Of a stretch of DNA of 64,000 nt, positions 50,669 through 58,964 are shown one piece after another. The number at the start of each line of letters is the position of its first letter. The stretch's first letter is position 1. Under the pieces are notes generated by a model. It was not told where the DNA came from, did no database searches, and saw only the letters and a list, made by a program, of their open reading frames with translations. Both the position numbers and the translations under genes were made by a program. This DNA comes from Streptomyces lydicus (GTDB taxonomy: Bacteria; Actinomycetota; Actinomycetes; Streptomycetales; Streptomycetaceae), in assembly GCF_001729485.1 (NCBI RefSeq), contig NZ_CP017157.1, forward strand, positions 1,116,001 to 1,180,000, in the 5' to 3' direction.

Positions 50669-50968
50669 TCAGCTGGCCATTTGCTGCAGCGTGTGCTGCA
50701 GGATGATGGCGATACCGTCAAGAATCTGGGCCTGTTCGCCGTCTTCCAGGCTGGTGTCCGGAAGATCGTCCCGGACTTTTTCCGCGATCGTCAGCACGGT
50801 GTGCACCCAGGCACCCTGGGACATATCGTCCTCGTGCTCGATGCGGAAATACGCGTCGTACTCGTCCGTCTCACTGATCGTTTTCGCCTCGCCCGGTGCC
50901 CGGCCGTTGCCGGGCAGCGTGATCGGGGCGATCAGGCGGTAATCGTCTACAAGAGTCTCTTCACCCAT
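50669..50968 (-). CDS. Unassigned acidic protein in the N-N locus (99 aa)
   Basis: A 99-residue strongly acidic protein (DDYRLIAPITLPGNGRAPGE, then ETDEYDAYFRIEHEDDMSQG and DTSLEDGEQAQILDGIAIIL). No cysteines and no membrane helix. No family is recognised. It lies between the EamA exporter and the 169-aa gene and probably begins the run of small biosynthetic genes. The start ATG is at 50968. Confidence 0.6.
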   Translation of the reverse strand: MGEETLVDDYRLIAPITLPGNGRAPGEAKTISETDEYDAYFRIEHEDDMSQGAWVHTVLTIAEKVRDDLPDTSLEDGEQAQILDGIAIILQHTLQQMAS

Positions 50969-51035
50969 GACGTTTCCCCGTCGGTTGGCAGAACTTCCGT
51001 CAGAACGGTCTTGCGCTTACCGGGTACTACCTCAT

Positions 51036-51998
51036 TCAGGAATGATTGCGGCCGGCCGGACGCGGGGTGCGGTGGGAGAACCACACCGCCGCGATCACGA
51101 TCACGCAGCCGACGAGCTGGGAGGCGCTGGGCGTCTCCCTCAGGATCACCAGTCCGAAGCCGATGGCCATCACCGGCTGGAGCAGGAGCAGGGCGGCGGA
51201 CGTGTTCGGCGCCAGCCGGGGCGTCCCGGTGCTGATCAGCAACCAGGCCGCCACCTGTCCCAGCAGGGCCAACGCGACCACCCAGCCCCAGGAGACCGGT
51301 GAGATCGACAGCGAGAGGCCCGTGGTGAACAGGCTGATCAGTCCGGCGGTCGCCGCGGCGGCGCCGGTGGAAATACAGATCGGTGTGACGACGTGCCGTG
51401 GGCTGCGCTCGCCGGAGGCCCGGTTGAGGTACAGGTACACGGCATAGGCGACTCCCGCGGCCACACCGAGCACCGCGCCGCGTACCGGATTACCGGATTC
51501 CGAGCCGCGTTCGAATGCGCCACTCGCCAGCGCGATTCCGGCCAACATCACCGGAATGGTGAAGACGAACCGACGGGAAATCGCCGTTCCGCCGAACACC
51601 CGCGCCAGCAGCGGGAATGCGATGACCTGCACGTTGATGAGTACGGTGGCCACCGCCGCACCCACGTCCAGGATGCTCATCGTCCACATGACGTAATCCG
51701 CGCCGAGAAAAACGCCCGCTATCACCGCATATCCCTGCAGCGGTCGCGCCAGCCACCCTTTGCGCCATACTTCGTGCGCGAGCAGCGGCACCAGGGCGAC
51801 CAGGGCTACGGCGCAGCGCAGGAATGCCGCGGCGCCCGCACTGATGTCGGCCAGCTTGACGAACATCGCCGAGGCCGACAAACAGGCGGCCCCGCCGATG
51901 ACCAACGCCGCGGCTCCCGTTGTGCCCTGCGGGCTGTCCGGGAGGGTGTCATCGGAGGTCGTCACAGAAGACGTTGAGGTCGCATCCACAACGTTCAC
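51036..51998 (-). CDS. EamA-family exporter, first gene of the N-N locus
   Basis: A 320-residue, ten-helix drug/metabolite transporter with two EamA repeats (AALVIGGAACLSASAMFVKL opening the first, GAVLGVAAGVAYAVYLYLNR opening the second, VLRET-type ILRETPSASQLVGCV near the end). It is probably an exporter for the product. GTG 51998 is the start of the widest frame. It is divergent from the LysR regulator gene with only 65 bp between, the usual arrangement for a gene directly controlled by that regulator. Confidence 0.88.
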   Translation of the reverse strand: MNVVDATSTSSVTTSDDTLPDSPQGTTGAAALVIGGAACLSASAMFVKLADISAGAAAFLRCAVALVALVPLLAHEVWRKGWLARPLQGYAVIAGVFLGADYVMWTMSILDVGAAVATVLINVQVIAFPLLARVFGGTAISRRFVFTIPVMLAGIALASGAFERGSESGNPVRGAVLGVAAGVAYAVYLYLNRASGERSPRHVVTPICISTGAAAATAGLISLFTTGLSLSISPVSWGWVVALALLGQVAAWLLISTGTPRLAPNTSAALLLLQPVMAIGFGLVILRETPSASQLVGCVIVIAAVWFSHRTPRPAGRNHS

Positions 51999-52063
51999 GA
52001 TGACAGCGTGAGCCCCGTAACACTATTCAAAAATCATTAGGTAAAAGCATTAGTCTGCCTTAC
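51999..52063. promoter_or_regulatory. LysR-EamA divergent promoter with CATTAG repeats
   Basis: 65 AT-rich bp. CATTAG occurs at 52035-52040 and 52048-52053, a 13-bp direct repeat suited to a regulator dimer. TAGTCT at 52051-52056 is a -10 box that puts the lysR transcript start at about 52063, beside ATG 52064, so that mRNA is probably leaderless. The repeat overlaps this promoter, which fits autoregulation. Confidence 0.55.
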
Positions 52064-53020
52064 ATGATCACCTGGGAGAGGTTACGTGTCTTTGCCGCCG
52101 TGGCCCGTCTCGGTTCCGTGGGTGCGGCGGCCGAGGCCCTGCACATCACCGGCCCGGCGGTGTCCCAGCATCTCCGCAAACTCGAGAAGGAGGCGCAGTG
52201 CCAGCTCATCGAGCGGGACGGCCGCGGCATCAGACTCACCAGCGCCGGGCAGGTGCTGGCCGCGTCCGCCCAGTCCATGGTGGGCACGCTCGCGGACGCC
52301 GAGCGTGACCTCGCCAACCTGCACGGCCTCGTCGCCGGGCCGCTGCGCATCGGCGGCGTCGCCAGCGCCCTCCGGGCGCTCGTCCCGCAGGTGCTGCACC
52401 GGCTGATCGAACGTCACCCGCGCCTCGAACCGTCGTTGCGGGACGGCGAGGCCGTCGACATGATCCCGATGCTGCAGGAGCGCCAGCTGGACGCGGTCGT
52501 CACGGAGAGCTGGACGCACCGCCCGGCCCACATGCCCTCCGGGGTCCGCACCACCCGGCTGCTGCACGAGGACGCCCAACTGGCGGTGCCCGCCGGGCAT
52601 CCGCTCGCCGACCGGGAGTTCGTGGCGCTGAACGAACTCCACGGCGAGCTGTGGACCAGCTGCCCGGAGGGGAGCGACGCGCACGAGGCGCTGCTGCAGC
52701 TGCTGCGCGCCCACGAGGTGGAGGCGGACGTGCGCTACTGCGTCTCCGACTACGCCACCCAGCTCCAGCTGGTGGCGGCCGGCCTCGCGGTGACGCTGGT
52801 GCCGCGCATGGTGCGTGCCTCCGCCTCCCAGGAGGTGCGGTTCATCCCCTGCCGGCCGACCGTGACGCGCAGCGTGATCGTGGCGACCGCGGCCGACGCC
52901 GAGACGCCGCGCGTACGGGCCTTCATGGCGGAGATGATCCGCGTCGCCTACCGGGCGGAGCCCAGCTGCCCGCCGCCCGGCCGGCCCGGCGCGGCGGCGG
53001 GCCCGGCCCCGGCGGACTGA
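52064..53020 (+). CDS. LysR-family regulator with a TTA codon
   Basis: A 318-residue LysR-type regulator. The N-terminal winged helix-turn-helix is standard (LRVFAAVARLGSVGAAAEAL, ITGPAVSQHLRKLEKEAQ), followed by the effector-binding domain (about 90-300) with PLRIGGVASALRALVPQVL and GLAVTLVPRM. A Pro/Ala-rich tail follows. Codon 7 (52082-52084) is TTA, rare in Streptomyces and dependent on the bldA leucine tRNA, a common device for tying secondary metabolism to development. It is divergent from the EamA exporter and probably controls the locus. A 15-bp terminator stem follows. Confidence 0.92.
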   Translation: MITWERLRVFAAVARLGSVGAAAEALHITGPAVSQHLRKLEKEAQCQLIERDGRGIRLTSAGQVLAASAQSMVGTLADAERDLANLHGLVAGPLRIGGVASALRALVPQVLHRLIERHPRLEPSLRDGEAVDMIPMLQERQLDAVVTESWTHRPAHMPSGVRTTRLLHEDAQLAVPAGHPLADREFVALNELHGELWTSCPEGSDAHEALLQLLRAHEVEADVRYCVSDYATQLQLVAAGLAVTLVPRMVRASASQEVRFIPCRPTVTRSVIVATAADAETPRVRAFMAEMIRVAYRAEPSCPPPGRPGAAAGPAPAD

Positions 53021-53034
53021 CCGCGGGCAGCACG

Positions 53035-53068
53035 CAGCGACGCCGGCGCACGGGCGCCGGCGTCGCTG
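53035..53068. terminator. Terminator between lysR and the convergent DUF1996 gene
   Basis: A perfect 15-bp stem (CAGCGACGCCGGCGC at 53035-53049 with 53054-53068) and a 4-nt loop; it can serve both strands. Confidence 0.85.
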
Positions 53069-53101
53069 TGGTCGCGGTCCTCGGGGAGGGTCAGACCGCC
53101 G

Positions 53102-54541
53102 TCAGGTGCACTGCTGCCCCCGGTTGATGCAGTCGACCGCCTTGCTCATCAGGTCGTCCGGCATCACATTGATGAAGTCGCCGTGGTCGGTGACCGGTTT
53201 GTGGAGCTGCTCGGGGAAGCTGTCGACCGCGAAGCTGTTGCCCTGGGGCACGTCGTAGGTGATCCGCTCGACCAGTTGCGGGATGGCCCGGAAGTTGTTG
53301 GGGCAGTTGCCGTTCTGGTCGGAGAAGGTCACGTGGTCCCGGTGGTTGCCGCTGTCGATGGACCGGCCGTCCCAGCAGTTCTGGAACGCGAAGGTGCGCA
53401 CGACCTGCGAACCGCTCGGGCACAGCGGGTACTTGTCCTTCAGCTGGCGGTCCTCGAAGCCGGTGCAGCTCCACGAGGCGTTGGCGTTCTTCGTGCCGTT
53501 GGTGAACGCCTTGGCGTCGCCGGTGATGATGCGCAGGAACCGCGGCATCGCCGTCACCTGGCCGGACTGGCTGCCGCGGTAGGTGAGGGTCACGGTGGCC
53601 GGGGTCAGCACCGAGCCGACGTTGGCGTCCTGCGCGGCGCCGGGCTTCTGCTCCGCGTTGCCGTCCAGTTTGCGCAGCACCGGCCAGTAGTAGGTGGACT
53701 GGTCACCGTTGTTGCAGGTGGTGTCGGAGGCGGCCAGCGAGTCGTCGGTGGAGTTCCCGTCGGTGGACTTGTTGCCGACGTAGTCGTGGGTGTGGTGGGC
53801 GCCGTTGCTGACGCCCGGGGTCACGATGACGTTGTCGGAGTTGAAGTGGCCCTCCTCGTTGCGCCCGCACTCGGTGGTGAACGTACCGGTGGTGGCGTTG
53901 CCGCCCTTGGGCGCGGCGAACGGCGGGGCGTCGGCGTTCGGCTGGACGGTGCTGATGTCGACGAAGTCGTCGGGGGAGGGGCCGCCGGGCTGGCCCTGCT
54001 GCCCGCCGTTCTGCCCCTGCTGCGGGTTCTGCCCCTGGTACCAGCCCTGCGCGGTGGACTTCGTGGAGTCGAAGCCGCCGGCGCCCGCACCCTCGTCGAC
54101 GGGCTTGGTGGTACAGCCGCTCATCTTCAGCAGGTAGCCCGGCCGCTTCGCGTCCTTGGCGATGGCGGTGACCATCGAGGTGATGGTGTGCGACCGCTGC
54201 CGCTTCAGCGTGACCAGCACGGTGTTGCCGCTGCCGCCCATCATCTTGTGGTAGGCGTCGTGCACCTGGCGGTCCAGCGTGGCCAGACCCTTGGAGACCT
54301 GGAGCTGGGCGCTGTGCGGCACCTGCCGCAGCCGCTCACCGACATCGGGGCACGAGATGGTGGTGGCCATGACGGTGTGCCGGTGGCCGGCGCTCGCCGT
54401 GGGCGTGTTGCTGCCGGCCAGCGCCGTGGTGGCGACCACGGCCAGCCCGCCGCCGCCCAGCAGGAGCGCGGCCGCCCCCACCAGCATTCTGTTGGTCAAG
54501 CGCGAGCGTTTGTGGCCCTGTTGGCGCTGCCGTTGCCTCAT
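53102..54541 (-). CDS. Secreted DUF1996 protein
   Basis: A 479-residue exported protein. A basic start and a hydrophobic segment (RMLVGAAALLLGGGGLAVVA, about 18-40) form the signal. Residues of about 50-150 are a variable helical part, followed by a Gln/Gly/Pro-rich linker (GQNPQQGQNGGQQGQPG). The rest is the DUF1996 domain with many conserved His, Trp and Cys positions (NGAHHTHDYVGNKSTDGNS, CPSGSQVVRTFAFQNCWDG, HVTFSD). Such domains occur in fungal and actinobacterial secreted proteins of unknown activity. The gene is paired with a DUF4142 gene 63 bp upstream. Confidence 0.85.
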   Translation of the reverse strand: MRQRQRQQGHKRSRLTNRMLVGAAALLLGGGGLAVVATTALAGSNTPTASAGHRHTVMATTISCPDVGERLRQVPHSAQLQVSKGLATLDRQVHDAYHKMMGGSGNTVLVTLKRQRSHTITSMVTAIAKDAKRPGYLLKMSGCTTKPVDEGAGAGGFDSTKSTAQGWYQGQNPQQGQNGGQQGQPGGPSPDDFVDISTVQPNADAPPFAAPKGGNATTGTFTTECGRNEEGHFNSDNVIVTPGVSNGAHHTHDYVGNKSTDGNSTDDSLAASDTTCNNGDQSTYYWPVLRKLDGNAEQKPGAAQDANVGSVLTPATVTLTYRGSQSGQVTAMPRFLRIITGDAKAFTNGTKNANASWSCTGFEDRQLKDKYPLCPSGSQVVRTFAFQNCWDGRSIDSGNHRDHVTFSDQNGNCPNNFRAIPQLVERITYDVPQGNSFAVDSFPEQLHKPVTDHGDFINVMPDDLMSKAVDCINRGQQCT

Positions 54542-54604
54542 GAGATCACTTCGCTTCGTCCGATGGGGGTGTGAGGGGTGAGGGGGTGCCGTCGCGCACC
54601 GGGC

Positions 54605-55252
54605 TCAGCTGCTGTGCAGCGTGTCGAAGTCGACCTGGCCGGTGTTCTCCAGCACCGTGATGTGGTCCAGCACGGTGGAGTTGGCCTTGTTCGCCAGGGC
54701 GCGCACCATCGTGTTGCGGGTCTGGTCGCGGACCATCGCGATCAGCCCGAAGACCTTGCCGTGCGAACGGCGGAGCAGCTCGGCGAACAGGCGCGGGTAC
54801 TCGGCGTCCGAGGCGGAGTTCAACTGACCCAGCCAGCCCTGCTGTTCGGCGGACGGCTGGTTGGGCAGCGGGATGCCCAGGGCCCGGCCGGCCTCCACCG
54901 ACCGCCGGTCCAGCTCGGTGTGGCCGGCCACGAGGTGGTCGCCCGCGGTGCGCACCGCCGCGGTCTTGCCGCGTTCCTGGGCCTGCCGGCCCGCGGGCAT
55001 CTCCCACAGCCCGGCCAGCCGGACCTTGCGCACGAAGTCCCGGTCCATCGGGGTCAGCGGCCCGTAGCGGGTGTTCACCGTGCCGCCGCCGTCGTCGTCG
55101 TACGACACCGTGTTCGTCGCCGCGGACGCGGTCTCGCCGAAGAGCTGCACCGGCAGCAGCAGTGCCGCGAGGGTGGCCACGAGCGCGGCGACCACCAGTC
55201 CGGTGGCGATGGTCCGCCCGGATGTTGCGGAGTTGCTGAGGATGGCGCGCAC
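54605..55252 (-). CDS. Exported DUF4142 protein
   Basis: A 215-residue protein with an N-terminal hydrophobic segment (TIATGLVVAALVATLAALLL) and a DUF4142 helical-bundle domain: LTPMDRDFVRKVRLAGLWEM, then ERGKTAAVRTAGDHLVAGHT and the closing HITVLENTGQVDFD. DUF4142 proteins are ferritin-fold-like exported proteins of unknown role. GTG 55252 is chosen because GGGAGGCCGT precedes it; an upstream in-frame codon lacks one. It probably forms a two-gene secreted unit with the DUF1996 gene. Confidence 0.85.
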   Translation of the reverse strand: MRAILSNSATSGRTIATGLVVAALVATLAALLLPVQLFGETASAATNTVSYDDDGGGTVNTRYGPLTPMDRDFVRKVRLAGLWEMPAGRQAQERGKTAAVRTAGDHLVAGHTELDRRSVEAGRALGIPLPNQPSAEQQGWLGQLNSASDAEYPRLFAELLRRSHGKVFGLIAMVRDQTRNTMVRALANKANSTVLDHITVLENTGQVDFDTLHSS

Positions 55253-55429
55253 ACGGCCTCCCGGTTCGTCCTTACTGGAATGCCACCGGACGCTAAGCGC
55301 CGGAGCGGGCCTTCGGACGTGGGTTCTCACCCCTGGACAAATAACGGCCGGGCCCGTCGCGACACTGCTACGGTGCCGCGTACGGGCCCGGCTCGGGGGC
55401 GGGGCCGACCGGTGCGCGCTGTCCTGCGC

Positions 55430-57328
55430 TCAGCGCGCGTACAGCCCGGTCGCCGCCCACCTGCGGCGATCCCGCCGGGTCGCGGGCTCCTCGCGCTTCC
55501 CCTGCGCGTACAGCGCGTCGATCTCCGCCGCGTACGCCCGGACGATCGCGGCCCGGCGCAGCTTCCGCGACGGCGTCATCAGCCCGGCGTCCTGGCTGAA
55601 CTCGCCCGGCAGCACCTTGAACGCGCGGATCGACTCGGAACGGGACACCGACGCGTTCGCCCGCGCCACCGCCCGCCGCACCTCCGCCTGCAACTGCTCC
55701 TCCGGGGAGGGCCCCTCGCCGGCCCCGCCCGGCTCGCCGCGCAGCTGCCGCCACTGCTCCAGCGCCTCCGGGTCCAGCGTGATCAGCGCGGCCACGTACG
55801 GCCGGTTGTCGCCCACGACCACGCTCTGCGAGATCAGCGGATGGGCGCACAGCCGCTGTTCCAGGCCCTGCGGGGCGACGCTCTTGCCGTTGCTGGTGAT
55901 GATGACGTCCTTCTTGCGGCCGGTGATGACGAGGTAGCCCTGCTCGTCCAGATGGCCGAGGTCCCCGGTCGGCAGCCAGCCGTCGTAGAGGCCGCTGCCC
56001 CCCTCGTCCGCCCCGTCGTCGAGGTAGCCGGCGAACACCACCGCGCCGCGCACCCACACCTCGCCGTCCAGCGCCAGATGGATCGCGCTGCCCGGCAGCG
56101 GGAGGCCCACCGTCCCGAACCGCACCCGGCCGGGCGGCTGCGCGGTGATCGCGCCGCTGGTCTCCGTCAGGCCGTAGCCGTCGTAGACGGTGATGCCGAG
56201 GCCCGCGAAGAGCAGGCCCAGCTCGCGGAAGAGCGGCGAGCCGCCGGAGACCGCGGTGCGCACCCGGCCGCCCAGCAGCTCACGGATGCGGGAGTACACC
56301 AGCCGGTCGTACAGGGCGTGCCGGGCCCGCAGGAAGGGGTCGGGGCCGCGCCCGCCCTGTTCCTCCTCGGCCAGCGCCTCCGCGTACCGCACCGCGACCG
56401 TCATCGCCGCGTCGAACGTCCGCAGCCGGCCGGCCTGTTCGGCGGCCAGCCGGGCGCGGGCACAGATCTTCTCGAAGACGTACGGCACCGCGAACAGGAA
56501 CGTCGGCCGGAACGAGGCGAGCGCCGGCAGCAGCTGGTCCGACGACGGATCGGGCTGGTGCGCCAGCTTCACCCCGCCGCGCAGGCACGCCACCTGCACC
56601 ATCAGCCCGTAGATGTGCGCGAACGGCAGGAACGCCAGCAGCGACGGGCGCTCGCCGGGCGCGGCCAGCAGCCCGCCCCAGCCGGCGTAGAGGGTGTCGC
56701 ACTGGGCGGCGAGGTTGGCGTGCGTGATCACGCAGCCGCGCGGTCGCCCGGTGGTGCCCGAGGTGTAGACGATCGCGGCGACGGCGTCCGGGGCGACCGC
56801 GTGCCGCAGCCGGTGCACGTCCGCGTCGGCCAGCCGGGTGCCCTCCTCCATGAGCCGCCGGATGCAGTCCAGGTCCAGCTGCCACAGCCGGCGCAGCCGC
56901 GACTGCGCGTCGCAGGCTTCCGCCACGGTCATGGCGTGCGCCTCGTTCTCCACGACGATCGCGGTGACCTGCGCCCCGTTGAGGATGCAGCGCAGCTGCT
57001 CGGCCGACGCGGTCGGGTAGACCGGCACGAGCTGCCCGCCGATCGCCCACAGGGCATAGCTGAACAACGTCCACTCGTAGCGCGTACGGGACATCAGCGC
57101 GACCCGGGTGCCGGGCCGCACCCCGTCGGCCAGCAGTCCCCTGGCCAGCGCCATGACCTCGTCGCAGAACTCCTTCGCGGACACCTCCTGCCAGTCGCCG
57201 GCGGCTCTGTCGTCGCGCCGGGCGAGCTGGGCGAAGTCCGGCTGGTGGGCGGCGGTGTCGAAGACGGAGTCGGCCAGGCCGCCGCTCCGCAGTGGAGCCG
57301 CCAGGGCCGGAACGCTGATGTCGCGCAC
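55430..57328 (-). CDS. Long-chain acyl-CoA synthetase (AMP-binding)
   Basis: A 632-residue member of the ANL superfamily that activates fatty acids as acyl-AMP and then acyl-CoA. The P-loop is AIVYTSGTTGRPRGCVITHA, A5 is VYDGYGLTETSG, A7 is DGWLPTGDLGHLDEQGYLVI and A8 is TGRKKDVIITSNGKSVAP. The late lysine region is TPSRKLRR. Length and motif order match bacterial FadD15-like enzymes. GTG 57328 is well supported by AGGAGGTGCT directly before it. It is monocistronic and divergent from DUF6412. Confidence 0.94.
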   Translation of the reverse strand: MRDISVPALAAPLRSGGLADSVFDTAAHQPDFAQLARRDDRAAGDWQEVSAKEFCDEVMALARGLLADGVRPGTRVALMSRTRYEWTLFSYALWAIGGQLVPVYPTASAEQLRCILNGAQVTAIVVENEAHAMTVAEACDAQSRLRRLWQLDLDCIRRLMEEGTRLADADVHRLRHAVAPDAVAAIVYTSGTTGRPRGCVITHANLAAQCDTLYAGWGGLLAAPGERPSLLAFLPFAHIYGLMVQVACLRGGVKLAHQPDPSSDQLLPALASFRPTFLFAVPYVFEKICARARLAAEQAGRLRTFDAAMTVAVRYAEALAEEEQGGRGPDPFLRARHALYDRLVYSRIRELLGGRVRTAVSGGSPLFRELGLLFAGLGITVYDGYGLTETSGAITAQPPGRVRFGTVGLPLPGSAIHLALDGEVWVRGAVVFAGYLDDGADEGGSGLYDGWLPTGDLGHLDEQGYLVITGRKKDVIITSNGKSVAPQGLEQRLCAHPLISQSVVVGDNRPYVAALITLDPEALEQWRQLRGEPGGAGEGPSPEEQLQAEVRRAVARANASVSRSESIRAFKVLPGEFSQDAGLMTPSRKLRRAAIVRAYAAEIDALYAQGKREEPATRRDRRRWAATGLYAR

Positions 57329-57490
57329 AGCACCTCCTAGGTGTTGCCTTTGTCCCCCCGTGGTCCACCGCCGTCCCGACGGCAGGGAGGGCAAGTTACC
57401 GGCCGGTCCGTGGTCTGCCCAGAGGTGCGGCTACTCTTGAGCGGAAGACGACAAGTTGTGGGGACGAGCCGTACGCGAGGGGGGCACCGG

Positions 57491-57796
57491 ATGTACCGCA
57501 TCGCCCAGGCATGGCGCCTGTACACCTCCGCGCTCCTCTTCCTCCTCGCCGGCCTCCTGCTCACCCAGACCGGGCTGGCCACCGCGCTGACCGCCGCCGC
57601 GACCACGGCCGCGGTGCTGCTGCTGTGCAGCGCCTTCCTGATCGCCGCCTGCGCGCGGCCCGTGCCACCGGGCCGGATCCGTACGGCGATCCGCGACCGC
57701 GAGCGGCGCACGGCGTTCCTGCCGCAGCGCGATCCCGACGCGGCCGGACGTCCGCGGCCCCGAGCACCGGGCCGTGCCCTCCTGACGGCCGCGTAG
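57491..57796 (+). CDS. DUF6412-like small membrane protein
   Basis: A 101-residue protein: two hydrophobic helices (LYTSALLFLLAGLLLTQTGL, then TAAVLLLCSAFLIAACA) and a charged C-terminal tail with Arg/Pro. It resembles the DUF6412 group, small actinobacterial proteins found beside a YidC-type gene, as here (89 bp upstream of one). CGAGGGGGGCACCGG precedes the ATG. TACTCT at 57431-57436 is a candidate -10 box. It may help YidC-type insertion, by context only. Confidence 0.7.
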   Translation: MYRIAQAWRLYTSALLFLLAGLLLTQTGLATALTAAATTAAVLLLCSAFLIAACARPVPPGRIRTAIRDRERRTAFLPQRDPDAAGRPRPRAPGRALLTAA

Positions 57797-57884
57797 ACGC
57801 CTTTCTCCTTGCTCGTCCGCGTCCGCGCGGCTCGTCACGCCGAATCCGTATCCCGGCACGACGAGACCCGTGGAGGGCTCCCCC

Positions 57885-58826
57885 ATGTCCGTTTTCGGCT
57901 TCCTCGGCGAGGCGCTGACGCGCGTCGCCACCGCCGTCGAACCGCTCTTCGGCCCCGCGGCGATGGCCGTCGCCATCGTCGCCTGCACCCTCGCGGTACG
58001 CGCCGCGCTGCACCCGCTCGCCCGCGCCGCGGCCCGCGGGGAGAAGGCCCGTACCGCGCTCGCCCCGCAACTCGCCGCCCTGCAGCGCACACACAAGGGC
58101 AACCCGGAGCGGCTGCGGAAGGCGACGGCCGACCTGTACGCCACCACGGGTGCGTCGCCGCTGGCGGGCTGCCTGCCGACGCTGCTGCAGATGCCCGTGT
58201 TCTTCGTGATGTACCACCTCTTCTCCACCGGCGGCGGCGGTCTGCTGGAGCACACGCTGCTGGGCGCGCCGCTCGGCGGCCACTGGAGCCAGGCGCTCGC
58301 CGACGGCGGGGTGTTCGGCCCGCAGGGCCGGGTCTACCTGGGGCTTTTCCTGCTGATCGGCGCGGTCGCGACCTGGAACTTCCGCCGCGCACGGGCCGCG
58401 GTGGCCAAGGCCCCGGCGCCGGCCGCGGGCGCGGCGCTGCCGGGGACGGGCTCGCTGTCCAAGGTGCTGCCGCTGCTGTCCTTCGGCACGCTGGTCACGG
58501 TGGCCGTGGTGCCGCTGGCGGCCGGGCTCTACATGGTCACGACGACGACCTGGACGGCGTGCGAGCGGGCGCTGCTGCACCGCGACCGCAAGGAACCGGC
58601 CGCCGAGGAGCGGCCGTCCGCCGGGGCCGCCCCGGCGGACGCCCCGGCGCCGCACGCCCCCGCCGTGCGGCGGCAGCGACCCGCCCCGAAGAGCCGCGCG
58701 GCCCGGCAGCGGGCGGCCCGGACCCGGGCCGGCGCGCAGGCGAACGCCCGGGCGGCGACGACCGGTGCGCCGGACGGTGCGGACCCGGCGGCACCCGCCG
58801 GAAACGGCGTCACTACCACCCGGTAA
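57885..58826 (+). CDS. YidC/Oxa1-family insertase paralogue
   Basis: A 313-residue membrane protein. Helix 1 lies at about 20-42 and is followed by the cytoplasmic hairpin (ARTALAPQLAALQRTHKGNP, ERLRKATADLYATTGASPLA) and GCLPTLLQMPVFFVMYHL, which match YidC/Oxa1 insertases. Two or three further helices come next. The last 90 residues are Ala/Arg/Pro-rich and basic, suited to ribosome or RNA contact. The housekeeping yidC normally sits near rnpA and dnaA, so this is a second copy. ATG 57885 follows GGAGGG. The DUF6412 gene upstream is a conserved companion. Confidence 0.85.
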   Translation: MSVFGFLGEALTRVATAVEPLFGPAAMAVAIVACTLAVRAALHPLARAAARGEKARTALAPQLAALQRTHKGNPERLRKATADLYATTGASPLAGCLPTLLQMPVFFVMYHLFSTGGGGLLEHTLLGAPLGGHWSQALADGGVFGPQGRVYLGLFLLIGAVATWNFRRARAAVAKAPAPAAGAALPGTGSLSKVLPLLSFGTLVTVAVVPLAAGLYMVTTTTWTACERALLHRDRKEPAAEERPSAGAAPADAPAPHAPAVRRQRPAPKSRAARQRAARTRAGAQANARAATTGAPDGADPAAPAGNGVTTTR

Positions 58827-58828
58827 CG

Positions 58829-58937
58829 GTCCAGTCCGTGAACGGGGTCTTGTGGACTGGACGAGGTTCTTGGAGGATCGGCCAAATCGCTCGATGGCCG
58901 TCCCCCATCGGCCGGTCCGGAAGACCCCTTCCGGACC
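58829..58937. terminator. Two hairpins between the yidC-like and FAH genes
   Basis: The first: GTCCAGTCC (58829-58837) pairs with GGACTGGAC (58854-58862). The second: a perfect 10-bp stem GGTCCGGAAG (58914-58923) with 58928-58937, 4-nt loop. The second is a good terminator for the yidC-like gene. The first, with its 16-bp spacing, could instead be an operator for the FAH gene. Confidence 0.6.
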
Positions 58938-58964
58938 GACCCTTCGACCACGGGAGTTGAATCG

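Noticed and set aside
54578..57340. 920-codon plus-strand frame opposite the acyl-CoA synthetase and DUF4142 genes
   Set aside because: Antisense shadow with skewed Arg/Gly/Val composition; it conflicts with two clear minus-strand genes.
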